A stretch of DNA of 64,000 nucleotides, taken from assembly GCA_949130495.1 (NCBI GenBank), contig OX422207.1, positions 835,424,073 to 835,488,072 of the forward strand. Reading direction: 5' to 3'. Under the pieces are notes generated by a model that saw only the letters and a list, made by a program, of their open reading frames with translations, had not been told where the DNA came from and searched no databases. How positions within the stretch are numbered: the stretch's first letter is position 1; each line of letters starts with the position of its first letter. This DNA comes from Sambucus nigra. Taxonomy: Eukaryota; Streptophyta; Magnoliopsida; Dipsacales; Adoxaceae. Below are positions 45,678-57,599 of this stretch, piece by piece. A program made the position numbers and the translations under genes.

Positions 45678-48600
45678 TATCATACCTCGTAAAATTTGAA
45701 GGATGAAAATTCAATTATTTTGGGGAGAAATAGAATTTTAAATTGGGAGAATTTAGATTTTTATTTTTTGAAGTCTCGAATGATGAATTAGAGTGCACGG
45801 TTGATTCGGGAAGGATCGAGATAGTCAAAATGACTGTATGGAAGTTGTGTTTGGGTTTCGAAGTATTTTGGACCTAGTTTGACTCGAATTGGATAAAAGG
45901 AGACATTTTAAGTGTGTATTGTCATTTAAGTTGGGTATTATCAGAAATGGTCTTATTAGGCTTACGAGACAAGCCAATCTCATTTGTGAGAAAAGAGAAA
46001 ACCCTAGAGAGAGAGAGCTAAGGAGAAGAAGAAGAAGAAGAAGAAGAAGAAGAAGAAGAAGAAGAGAAAAAGCTTAGAGCTTTGGAGATTTTCGGCCCAA
46101 ACACACGGATTCAAGGAAGATTCAACCCCTACAACAATGAGGCAAGTGATTAAACTTGCTAAATGATTGTGTGTGAGTTATTTCATAATTTCGTGGGTGA
46201 TTTAATTGATTTTGATTTTAAATGGTTAAATGCTAGAGTTTTGGATGAATTCTTGAATTTGATGAAAAATATATGTGGGTTTGTTGATATAAATGGTGGG
46301 GATAATATGTGTTGGGATTTGATGTTAGGATATGGATGGAATGAAGTGGGATTGGGGTTTTAAGGTCATAGAGCAGATTTTTCACGGTGTTGAAGGATGG
46401 TTTTATGTATAAATTTCATGGGTATAAATCTGTACAGAACCGGACCGGTTAGTTTTTAGGAGGCACCGAATTGGTCCAGTCATTAAGGATCTTCTGCCAA
46501 ATTTTACAAACCGAACCGATTCGTTTTTTAGGACCCCCGGTCCGGTCTGGTCACAATATTTTTCCAGTTCCTATTTTAACCCTTTTTCATTTGGTTTATC
46601 ACTTAGGGACCCTCTAAAATAGTGTAGTATACATGTTTATAAGATAATATGGGGGTTTATATTTGGATATAATAGTGGAGCCATTTTAGGGGATATAATA
46701 TAGGTATATATGAGTAAATTGCGATGTTTTCTTTTATAAAATCCTCTAAGGAAATAAGGATTCTCTTGAGGTTAGTTTCGGGTTGTTATGGAGGTATATT
46801 TGGGAGTTAAGCATGTCGAATCCTTTCATAAATTGTCCGAGTAGTAAGAATTTACTTAACGCTGAATATGGATTGAATGAGAGAGAAAAATAGTGTGTCC
46901 TTAGTGTTGCTAAAATTGAACGATTATTCATATCTTAGGTGTGATGGATTAGTCAGTTTCAAGTGAGGGATTGGATAATCAAAGGAATTGGAAAGGCATA
47001 TTATATATATATATATATATATATGGGGTGAACGTATATACCTTGTGTGATGGTTTGTATATTTAATGTGATAGAATGTGTATATATTTGGTGTGTATGA
47101 TATATATTATGTGCTTCATACCCCTCTAATGCTATCAAGGGAAGTTGTGTGATGTGGGTGAATCTCCATAGCTTAAGGGGTCGGGAAAGTATAGTCCCCA
47201 GGTCATAGCGTCCATTATGTATATTGTGTGATTCGTATTAGGGGTGAGACGTAGTGGGTATGATTCGTTCTCATTTGCAGGGAGGAACTATGGACGCTTC
47301 CCATACGTTGCGATTTAGGTTTTTACCAAGTTCGGTGTGTGCTATTTCGACTATTGGTAACCCAGGGACATGTGAGAGATTCCTTGGAAGTTGATAGCAT
47401 TTAAAGATTATTAGTATACATATTATGTGTGAATGTGTGTGTACTTATTGAGAATGATAAATCATGTATAATACGTGTGTGTAATATTACACAAGGTTTA
47501 TAGATAGTGTGTGATATCTTAATATTATAACTAGAGAAAGTTGTAAAGATGTGTATGATGTTTTATTTTTGGTAGCACGAGAGTGGATGAGTATACTCTT
47601 ATGCCTATAGACGGGAAGAATTTGGGGGCGTACTTTGGACCGAGGGCCTAACGGATTCCCACGGCCGACAATGTTAGGTGGTCGTGTATCGGGAGGGGGG
47701 ATTCCTTGTTTGGATTTCGCTTTGCGTAACGTCCCATGCACGAAGCTTAGCGTAATGTTGCGCGTGGGGAGATGTGTGGTCCTTAGTTCTTTGGTATAGG
47801 TGAAATAGTGGGGGGTATATTACTAGCATTAATGATGATGTGAGTTATCATATGCTAATAACTTGTAAAGGTTAAAGATTAGAACCGATAAGTATATTTG
47901 AGTGATATTATTGTATAAGTTTTGGCGTAAACTTAGGAGACGATAGAAGAAGTAGATAAATGGATATGTTAGAGATTGTGAGCTATGCGATTGAGGATTA
48001 GGCATAGATTTAAGAGGATTTATCCCTAGAATAAGTTGGGTAGCTTAGTTGAGGTTCATATGCATACGTTAGGTGCGCGCTATATATGAGGGGTGAGGTT
48101 GAGTGCTAAGAAAGTACGACACCACTATTATTATGATACCGTGCATTTATAATTATTATGCATTTTAACTCACTTGCTAAAATTATTTTTGAACCTCGAG
48201 CTCTGACCCGTTTATATCTTTTCTCTTTCTATATATATATGTGTATAATTTAGGTGTCCCACCTCAAGACGCCAATGATGCCTATTCTATCCAGGGTTCT
48301 TGGAGTTGTAGAAGATGTGGAATGTTACAGGATTTTGTTGTAGCCGCTTCCTATTCTTGTAAATCTAGATTAGGATCCATTTTGTCTATCAGTTATGTGT
48401 ACTCAGGGCTTGTATAGTTGTAGCTCCTTTATGCTCTCATCTTAAATTTTGTATTGTTTGTGACCCGACAGCATATTTGGGTATATCTTTTGTTATTTTC
48501 GCGTTTATATTATCATGTTTTGCCTTCATTATATATGTTTATTAGTTTAAAATTCCTTGTATGTGTTTTTAATTTATGGCATCCTTTTATTTTATTGGGT

Positions 48601-48717
48601 GGTTACTGATATTTATTAGTCTGTTAGGCAGTGATGCTGAGAATAATCCACTTGAGATTACTGTTTTATCTTGGTATAGGGCTGGTCACCCGTTATTAAT
48701 TTAAGTGTGGTGTCACA
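45678..48717 (+). repeat. LTR2 of the large-LTR gypsy array
   Basis: It aligns with LTR1 from start to end. The first bases are TATCATACC instead of TGTCATACC, and the end is GGTGTCACA. It is 3,040 bp. An (AAG)n tract at about 46018-46065 is longer than in LTR1, while the TA tract is much shorter. It is followed directly by G3 sequence. Confidence 0.88.
46018..46065 (+). repeat. (AAG)n microsatellite in LTR2
   Basis: About 13 consecutive AAG/GAA units near the expected start of the LTR transcript. The equivalent place in LTR1 (40313-40350) has AG and only a few AAG units. Confidence 0.9.
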
Positions 48718-50443
48718 CAAATCATCGGAAGAGATCATTACACACATACTGGCAATTAAATTGTCTTTTTCATGATTTGGTTCATCATATGAGCAATCAA
48801 AGTCACCCCCTATCCGATGGCGATGATGTCTGCCTGCCAAGAGTAATTAATGCATTCAACAACCTCTACGGCTTCATCATATAAGTCTTCCCACTCAGCG
48901 GGGAAATGCAGAAGTGAAGGGACCAACTGTTATTGATTTTTCGAAGCAGTGAGCAATTTAAAGATATTACAAACTTCCCCCTTCTGGAGAAACATATCAT
49001 CCATGATCTGTACAACATCATCTAGACTAACTTCTGCAATGGGTACCACCCATTCATATAGTTCTCTAGCCCACTTCCGGGTTTCCATGAACAGGCCACT
49101 GGATTTCTAGTCGTCAATGGACATCTCGATGGGAAATTTCAACCCGAACTTTAGAGTTGGTCTAGCACAATAGGTAGTTTTATGCCTCCACCTCTGATCG
49201 GGTGCAAATGACAATACAGGCCCTCATGATGAGAGATAGAGCTTGATCATCAAGGCATGTAGGGTTCAAGAAAAAGGACGAACAAACTTTGAAAGGTTTG
49301 GGTGAGACTATGGGAATGATGGGTGCTTTGACATGACTAATCTGGGTAGGAAGGGAAAACTCAGGGTTGCTAGCCTTGGTACTGCACAGAGATGGAATAA
49401 CTATTAGATCCGGATGAACATTCGGTGTTTGGTAGGTATTCTCCATGAATAGCTTGTGGAGGTACATCCCGAATTCGATTGAAGTGGCAAGAGAAGAAAC
49501 AGAGCTTCAGGGCGATTTGACGGAAGAAAGATGCTAATAGGGAGCCATGCTAAAGTGGTGTATATGATCGACCTGTAAGGGAAAATGATTTTGGTTTATT
49601 TTGGATGGAGAAGGGAGCATTTTTTGTATTTTTGAAAAAGGAGAAAATTATTTTTTCGGTATTTTTGGTTTTTGAAAAGAGGGACAAAAGGGGAGAAATC
49701 TTAGCATGATTATCATTATCATTAGTTTTTCACTCGTATTATATTTGCCTAAATGTTGAAAAAAAATTACGAACAAGACCTGAGATGGGGGAAAATAGGG
49801 TTTAAAATATACGACACGATTTGACTTGTTTACAGGCTTACGAACAGGGTCCTATTTTAAAAATGGGCGAAATAGCGCAAAAATTCCAGCGGTATGCCGA
49901 CCTGGAATTTTGGCAGAGTTTCGCATGATAACCGAAAAAATAATTATTAGGGCCCTAAGGTTGATGACTATATGAGGTTTATGCACTTGTTGGGTTAGTG
50001 GAAGGATTCTCTCTTTGGCATAACTTCCACGATATACCTCTTGCTTATAAAAGCAATCATTCATCGGTATGTGTGCACAAGACATTTGATATACATGAGT
50101 GTACATGAATTGCCTCACGAAGATGGTACACGTGAGAGCGAATTCGATATACTCAACGTATGTGAACGAGTTCCCTACTATCCACGTTCCGTCGTGAGTT
50201 CGGTCAAACGGTATGATGCTAAGGGAACCTTTAATATATGTCGAAGGTACGAGGCCAATGAAAGGTGAAAATCATATCATTTACGTTAAACATGCCTCCG
50301 TGAAGCCGACATCCATCATGAAGTGACCCCCCAGTATGGGATAAAATTTTGGTCAATATTGCCATGCTCTAGTGATGTAGTGTGCAAAAATGCATGAGTC
50401 TTAATTAGTATCTTATGGAGAGATTTTTTATTTTCATGCTAAG
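48718..50443 (-). pseudogene. G3 minus-strand gypsy remnant, upstream part
   Basis: Directly right of LTR2 the minus-strand frame ends DNLIASMCVMISSDDL. This fits the segment that normally precedes the protease R-A-L-x-I-S motif, which is found at 39262 on the other side of the array. The array therefore split one element. The frame from 49467 (MYLHKLFMENTYQTPNVHPD) and that from 50118 (MNDCFYKQEVYRGSYAKERI) are open but not assignable to a known domain. Stops and frameshifts are frequent. The far right edge is not defined. Confidence 0.45.
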
Positions 50444-50493
50444 GGGGGTGTTGATACCAAAATTAATATGCTGATGTGGACGAATAATATGAA

Positions 50494-50516
50494 GACACGT
50501 GTCAATCTACGTGGCA
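50494..50516 (+). promoter_or_regulatory. G-box palindrome and ABRE-like motif in LTR U3
   Basis: GACACGTGTC is a perfect palindrome around CACGTG, the core bound by plant bZIP and bHLH factors. TACGTGGCA, eight bases from its centre region, has the ACGTGGC core of ABA-response elements. The pair is repeated in the 3' LTR at 62083-62105. Function is inferred from motif only. Confidence 0.45.
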
Positions 50517-50845
50517 CAATAACAGCGAGGAAGATCATTTCCCGACCAACCATGCTTCTTTCCGAGCAACGAGAATACGTCGAGGAACTCTATCGCACCG
50601 AGGAACTCTAACGCACCGAGGAATTCTATAGCACCGAGGTACTCTAATGTTCCGAGGAACTCCTGATCAGCGAACAGCTATGGCGGTCCGAGCTGCATCT
50701 CGGTCGTATCGTTAATTGCCAGATAATCAACAGTTCAGATATTCATTGAATGCTTATATTCTTGGCACGCACTCTGCATTAAATGTATTACCCTTTCATA
50801 TGTATGTCATTTAATGTATCGAACCTTTCATGTACAGCCTCGAGG

Positions 50846-50854
50846 CTATAAATA
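50846..50854 (+). promoter_or_regulatory. TATA box of the young Tat LTR
   Basis: CTATAAATA sits about 200 bases before the LTR end, a usual position. Transcription is expected to begin near 50875-50885. The copy in the 3' LTR is at 62435-62443. Confidence 0.65.
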
Positions 50855-51048
50855 CCTTGTATCATCCTCATTCAAGGGGACCGGAATTTCTTGAGAGAAC
50901 TTGTAATCAAGAATTCCACAAACACTCAGCAATAACATAACAGTGGACGTAGGCTTTATTCCTAGCCGAACCACTTTAAAAATCTTTGTCTTATTTATTT
51001 ATCTGTGATTGAAAAATTAGAGCGATCTAGTTTTTTACATCAACAGAT

Positions 51049-51066
51049 TGGCGCCGTCTGTGGGAA
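51049..51066 (+). other. Primer binding site of the young Tat element
   Basis: TGGCGCCGTCTGTGGGAA begins three bases after the 5' LTR. The first nine bases match the complement of the tRNA-Asp 3' end as I remember it, and the rest do not. This form is common in Tat-like elements. Confidence 0.75.
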
Positions 51067-51109
51067 ACAACTGTTGCAATCGTTTTTCACCAAAAATCAT
51101 TTATCACCA

Positions 51110-54100
51110 ATGGCAGATAATCCAGAATCCAGTAATCGAAATGTTGGAAATGCTGGAAATCTTCCAAATCCATCTGCATCCCCAGATCTGGCTGGAATTA
51201 TGACGAATCTGGCTCAAGGACAAACCGCCATGCAAGAATCTATGAGGCAACTCATTCAAACTCTTCAAGGCGGTGCACCTACCTATTCAGGGCAAAGGAG
51301 TGATCATAGGCAATCGCAATCTAGACGTACCGGGTCATATCGCAATGAGGAGTCTAATGATTCTTCTTATCAACCTGGGCGAACTTCATCGATACGGGCT
51401 ACGGATACAGATCAACGTATCACTCTTTCTCCGGAGAGAACTAGCGCTTTGGAAAGATTAAGCAGGGTGTCTCCTTTCAGTCGATTAGGACCAAGGAGGA
51501 ACATGAGTCCACCTAGGGCTCCATCAAGAAGTTTTCGACCACCACCATGTTTGAGAGAAGGATCTGCACAATCGCGACCAACTACTCGTCGAGATAAATC
51601 TCAGGAAGCTACGTCAGAGCAATCAGTTGCTCGGACTAGGCGGCCCGAGGAAGGGAATGAAGCATGGAAAGGTTCCATTCAACGGTTGGAAGATAGATTG
51701 GGAGAAATGGCTAAGGCAAGGAACCCCTTACAGAGAACTTTTGTTCAAGGAACACCTTTTGTGCAAGCCATTGTGGATTTCCCTACACCGTCAAAATTCA
51801 AAGCACCCGTAGTGACCCCCAAGTACGATGGAAAGACAGATCCCGTACTTCATATAGAACAATACCAGGCTGCTGCAGATATCTACGCTGTCCCTGACGA
51901 GATGAGATGTAGAGCATTCTCAGGAACTCTTACCAGATCTGCACAGATATGGTACAATAATCTTCCTCGGGGTAAGATTTCAACCTTTGTTCAGTTAGCC
52001 GAATTGTTGATTGACAATTTTTGTTTTGGAGCAAAGCCGGTAAAGCGAGTAGCACACTTGCTAAGTGTTAGACAAAAATCGGGTGAAAGTACTAGAGATT
52101 ACATAACTCGTTTCAATAACGAAAAGTTGGAAGTCATAGATTATGAAGAAAAGACAGCAATCACTACTCTGATGAGTGGTTTGCTGCCTAACAAGCTCTA
52201 CTACACTTTGGCCAAAGATCCACCTAAAAATATGTCGGAGTTGATGGCAAAGGCGGCCAAAATCATGAATGCCGAGGAGGCTATGGCTGCGAAGAAGAAT
52301 ATGGACAAAGAAATTAAAGTTGAGGTCGACAATTCTAAGAAGAAAGATCAGAAAGGTAATGGTGGTGATAAACATTCCAGGAATAACAGGATGAAGTTGG
52401 AAGTCCTAAAGAAGTATGATAATTATACTCCATTGAAAATGGGTATTAATCATGTTTTGGAAGAAATCAGGAATAACGAGGAAATCAAGTGGCCAGAGAA
52501 ACTGAAGACAAATCCCGACCTGAGGAATAAAGACAAATATTGCGAGTTTCACAAAGATCATGGCCATATGACCAAAAATTGTATAGCCCTTCAGAACGAG
52601 ATTGAAACACTCATCCGAAGAGGAAAATTATCAAAGTATGTAGATCGCAGAGGTGAAAGGAAGAATGATGATAGAACTAGAGAGAGATCTAGATCTCCTC
52701 GTCGTGCAGAGGATAAAAAGAAGAGGGACCATGAAGAGGATCCAGATGATGACCCCGATCTTCCCAAGAAACCAAGGAAACCTGAACGAGAGGTATTTTC
52801 CATACGTTTTGGATCACTTGATTGTAATGTTATTACAGGAGGAGATGCAGGAGGAGGAGACCTTACTGCAAAAAGAAAAGCTTACCTCGGAGAGGCTCAA
52901 GCTTGTTCATACATTCAGCGAATAAACCTGGCCGAGGATGATCGTCCGAGGAAGGTAAACAAAGAGAAGCTAGTGATTGGTTTTTCAAAAAACGACCTGG
53001 CGGGTGTTCTTTACCCTCATGATGATCCTTTGGTGATCAAAATGAGGATGAAGGATGTGATCATTTCAAGGGTGTTAGTAGACAATGGTAGTTCGGCAGA
53101 CATCATGTACTATTCATGCTTTGATAGCTTGAATTTAAAATTATCTCAATTGGAACCTTATCACAGACCCCTTCTGGGTTTTGCTGGCGAGAAAGTTTTT
53201 CCACTTGGGACGATCAAGTTGGATATACTCATTGGAACTTGGCCTGCTTGTCGAACAGAAAGAATACGCTTCTTTGTGATGGATAAGAATGTGCAGTCCG
53301 CCTACAACATCATCATGGGAAGAGTTGGATTGAAGAAGTTCGAAGCAGTTCCATCCACAGTACATCAATGTTTGAAATTCCCAACGAATTTTGGAGTAGG
53401 AATTATGAAAGGTGATCAAAAAGTAGCTCGGGAATGCTATTATTCGTCTGCCGAGCAAGAAGAACTTGAAGAATCAAGGAAAAAGACTACTACTTATCAA
53501 GTGGAGGAGAGCACAGAAATTGAAACTCTTGACCCTAGGGATGAATCTCAACTCGTAAAAGGGCATGTTGTGGAATCTACAGAAATTGTTATCCTGGACG
53601 ACGAGCATCCTGAACGAGTCACTCAGATAGGATCGTCGTTGGATGTTTCAATAAAACAAGATTTGATAACTTTCTTGAGAAATAGGAAGAATACTTTTGC
53701 TTGGAGTCATGAAGACATGCCAGGTATAGATCCAAACTTTTTATGTCATGAGCTCAACGTGAATAAGGAGATCAAGCCTGTGAAGCAAAGAAGAAGAGTG
53801 TTTAGTCCCGAGAAGAACCAGGCCATACAAGAGGAGGTCGAGAAACTCCAGAAAGCCCAATTCATTGAAGATGTGAAATATCCAGATTGGTTGGCAAATG
53901 TGGTGATGGTAAAGAAGAAGAACAACAAATAGAGAATGTGTGTTGATTTTACTGATCTCAACAAGGCATGTCCAAAAGATCATTTTCCATTGCCCAGAAT
54001 TGATCAACTAGTGGATGCTACCTCGGGACACGAGCTACTCAGCTTCATGGATGCTTATTCTGGCTACAACCAGATCAAAATGAAACCTGAAGACAGGGAA

Positions 54101-57004
54101 AGTACTTCTTTTATTACCCCAAGGGGAACTTATTGTTATAATGTTATGCCTTTTGGTTTAAAAAATGCAGGTGCAACATATCAGCGGTTGATGAACAAGG
54201 TTTTTACCGAACAAATCAGCCGCAATATGGAGGTCTATGTCGACGACATGCTCACCAAAAGCAAGAGAGCTGCAGATCATTTGGTTGACTTGAGTCAAAC
54301 TTTTGATCAACTGGATAAATACCAGATGAAGCTCAATCCGACGAAGTGTACCTTTGGAGTACGAGAAGGAATGTTCCTCGGATACATCGTCAACCAGCGA
54401 GGTATTGAGGCAAATCCAGAAAAGATCAAGGCTCTTTTAGGGCTGCGATCTCCGACGACGAAGAAAGAAGTGCAGAGTCTTACCGGACGGGTTGCAGCAC
54501 TCAACAGATTTGTATCCCGAGCAACTGATAAATGCCTCCCTTTCTTCAAAACACTGCGAAAAAGTTTTGAGTGGACTGATGAATGTGAGAAAGCCTTTCA
54601 AGATTTGAAGAAGTATTTGGGAGCCCCACCATTGTTGTCTAGGCCAATAACTGGAGAGACGCTGTACTTGTATTTGGCAGTATCAGAAAATGCAGTTAGC
54701 TCGGCATTGATCAGATTGGAGAATGGAGTCCAGAAGCCAATTTATTACACAAGCAAGGCCTTCCGAGGTGCGGAAATCAGATACCCAAAGCTGGAAAAAT
54801 TGGCACTGGCATTAATTGAAGCAAGTAGAAGAATGAGGCCATACTTCCAGACCCATACCATCATTGTGTATACCGACATGCCGTTAAGACAAGCCCTTCA
54901 CAAGCCAGAAAAATCAGGAAGATTGATGTACTGGGCAATAGAGCTCGGTGAATATGATATTGTGTATGAACCCAGATCATCGTTGAAGGGGCAAGCCGTG
55001 GCAGATTTTATAGCAGAGTTCACATACCCTGATACCCCCGAGGAGCAAAAGGTGCTTGCTGACCTACCTGTGGACGATACAGGATCAACAGACACAGATC
55101 CAGACCAACCAAGGTTGGTAAAAGGACTTGTGGATGTAGAAAAATCATCATATTCAAACCCCGACCAACTCCGGTTGGAAGAAGGGCGCGAACAAATGAC
55201 CAACGAGGAACGAAGGATACCCGGGGATGATGAAAGAAAACAGATGATATTTCACCGAGGAACTCTAACAGATAAGAAATTTGAAGACAAGTTACATACA
55301 TGGAGATTATATGTAGATGGATCATCTTGCACGGCTGGTTGTGGAGCAGCGATTGTTTTAAACTCTCCAGACGATATTGACATGGAGTATGCCTTGAGAT
55401 TCCAATTCAAAGCTTCCAATAATGAGGCTGAATATGAGGCTATGATAGCAGGTTTTCATTTGGCGAAAGTTATGGAGGCACGACAAGTAATTGTTTTCAG
55501 TGATTCTCAATTAATTGTGAATCAAATGATGGGAATATATGCAGTGAAGGGAGAGTTAATGGTGAAGTACCATACAAAAGTGATGGAGTTATTAACAGAA
55601 TTTGATGCTATTCAATTGGTAAGGATACCGAGAATGGAGAATGCTAGAGCAGACGCCTTGGCCCGACTAGCGTCAGCTACGCGCACCGAGCTGCGAAGAA
55701 CGATACCAATTGAAGTATTAGAAAGTCGGAGCATAGAAGAAAATCTGACGGTGAAGATTATTACCCTTGATTTAGGACCATCTTGGATGGATCCTATCAG
55801 AGCATACATTGAAGAAGGAGAAGTGCCGGAGGACAAACTAGCTGCCAAGAAATTGAAATATAAAGTTGCTCGGTATGTGTTAACTAATGGTGTTTTGTAT
55901 AGACGAGGAATTATGGCAGGTTTGCAGAGATGTGTGCATCCATCAGAAGTCAAAGAATTGATTGAAGAAATTCATGAAGGATCTTGTGGAGCTCATGTAG
56001 CAGGTCGGACACTTTTGCAAAGGGTAATGACACAGGGATACTATTGGCCGACGATGAGGGCTGATTGTATAGCCTATGCTAAGAAGTGTGACAAATGCCA
56101 ACGTTTTTCCTCCATCCGAAGAACTCCACAGGCATTGTTGACACCCATAACATCACCTTGGCCATTTGCCATGTGGGGAATTGATCTGGTTGGACCGCTG
56201 CCGACGACCCGAGGAAGGTTCAAGTATCTCGTCGTGGCAGTAGACTATTTTACTAAGTGGGTGGAAGCTGAACCACTAATTGATATGACGTACGAGAAGG
56301 TGTATCAGTTCATATGGAAGAATATCATTTGTCGATATGGTCTCCCCCATGCTTTCATCACAGACCATGGAACGCAATTTGATAATGAAGAATTTGCTGC
56401 CTATTGTCATCAGTCAAACGTCTTGAAGTTTCATTCAGCACCAGGCCATCCTCAAAGCAATGGACAGACTGAAGTGACGAACAGAACATTACTAAATGGG
56501 TTGAAGAAGAGGTTAAGTGAGGCTAAAGCAAATTGGATTAATGAGCTACAGTCAGTTTTGTGGGCTTACCGAACAACTCCCCGAGCAGCAACAGGAGAAT
56601 CACCATATATGCTAGCATTTGGAAGTGAGGCTGTGATACCTGCCGAGTTGGGCCTACCAACACACAGGGTGTTAAATTTCAATTCTCCGATCAGTGATTT
56701 GATGAGAAGGCTGGATTTGGATATGCTCGAGGAAGTCAGAGAAGAGGCAGCCATTAGGAATGCTGCTTATCAACAACGAACAGCTCTGTTTTACAACAAA
56801 AGGGTAAAGAAATGTGATCTAAAAGAAGGGGATTATGTGCTAAAGAAGGTCATTCAGAAGCAGAATAAACTGGAAGCAAACTGGCATGGACCTTACCGAG
56901 TTACAGAGGTTGTTCGACCAGGAACTTACAGAATAGCAACTCTAGAAGGAGAGGAATTTAAGAACGCATGGAATGCTGAACACCTGCGCAAGTATTATCA
57001 ATGA
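51110..57004 (+). pseudogene. gag-pol: Young Tat Gag-Pol polyprotein with one TAG stop
   Basis: The frame starts at ATG 51110 (MADNPESSNRNVGNAG), 64 bases after the LTR. An in-frame ATG at 51005 lies inside the LTR and was rejected. Domains by residue: gag core about 235-385; knuckle-like CEFHKDHGHMTKNC 478-491; protease with VDNGSSADI (Asp 658); reverse transcriptase about 895-1090 with YVDD at 1043-1046; gypsy-type RNase H about 1180-1300; second RNase H about 1398-1535 (LYVDGSS, Asp 1403). Integrase follows with HHCC (His 1622, Cys 1660 and 1663) and Asp 1692, Asp 1752, Glu 1788 (DDX35E). The end is EHLRKYYQ, with no chromodomain. A single TAG at 53930-53932 (residue 941) replaces the tryptophan expected in N-G-K-W-R-M-C-V-D-F. 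All other catalytic residues are present. An AATAAA at 57035 may serve polyadenylation. Confidence 0.95.
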
Positions 57005-57110
57005 TGTCAAATGTAAAGCATTTCTTTCATTATGAATAAAACGAGGATGTTTCGCCATTTTCTTTCTGGTTGAAAATTTTTCGGGGAATACTAGTGTAAT
57101 ACACTACACA

Positions 57111-57490
57111 ACAAAAGTGCTATAAGTAGCCAACCTCAGCTCCACGGAGCAAAAGTGCTATAAGTAGCCAACCTCAGCTCCACGGAGCAAAAGTGCTATA
57201 AGTAGCCAACCTCAGCTCCACGGAGCAAAAGTGCTATAAGTAGCCAACCTCAGCTCTACGGAGCAAAAGTGCTATAAGTAGCCAACCTCAGCTCTACGGA
57301 GTAAAAGTGCTATAAGTAGCCAACCTCAGCTCTACGGAGCAAAAGTGTTATAAGTAGCCAACCTCCTTTGGTTAGGAGGACAGCTCTACGGAGCAAAAGT
57401 GCTATAAGTAGCCAACCTCCTTTGGTTAGGAGGACAGCTCTACGGAGCAAAAGTGCTATAAGTAGCCAACCTCCTTTGGTTAGGAGGACA
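57111..57490 (+). repeat. Tandem array of 38-bp and 54-bp units after pol
   Basis: Nine adjacent units share CAAAAGTGCTATAAGTAGCC followed by AACCTC. The first six are 38 bp with little variation. The last three are 54 bp because 16 extra bases (CTTTGGTTAGGAGGAC) follow AACCTC, creating the inverted pair CCTCC...GGAGG. The array lies about 110 bases after the gag-pol stop, between the convergent sense and antisense genes. Confidence 0.95.
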
Positions 57491-57599
57491 TGTTCTAAGG
57501 AACCAAAATATGCTCGAAAGAGCCAAAAGCTTTAAGGAGCCAAAAAGTGTACACCAGCATCAATTATGGTTGGTAAGATAAAAATATACTCTCATATTA

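Larger units (their letters stand above)
50449..51045 (+). repeat. 5' LTR of the young Tat element
   Basis: It starts TGTTGATACC and ends CATCAACA. It contains a palindromic GACACGTGTC at 50494-50503, TACGTGGCA at 50508-50516, and five diverged copies of an 18-bp unit (ACCGAGGAACTCTAACGC-like) at about 50575-50665. A TATA box CTATAAATA lies at 50846-50854, overlapping the palindrome AGCCTCGAGGCT at 50836-50847. Confidence 0.96.

Noticed and set aside
51005..51109. ATG at 51005 as the gag start of the young Tat element
   Set aside because: It lies inside the 5' LTR and its codons span the primer binding site. ATG 51110 follows the leader and begins a normal gag N-terminus.
53930..53932. TAG as programmed stop-codon read-through between gag and pol
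   Set aside because: It sits inside reverse transcriptase, not at the gag-pol border, replaces a conserved tryptophan, and lacks a known read-through context.
57111..57490. CRISPR-like repeat array
   Set aside because: Units are directly adjacent without unique spacers, and the context is a plant retrotransposon.
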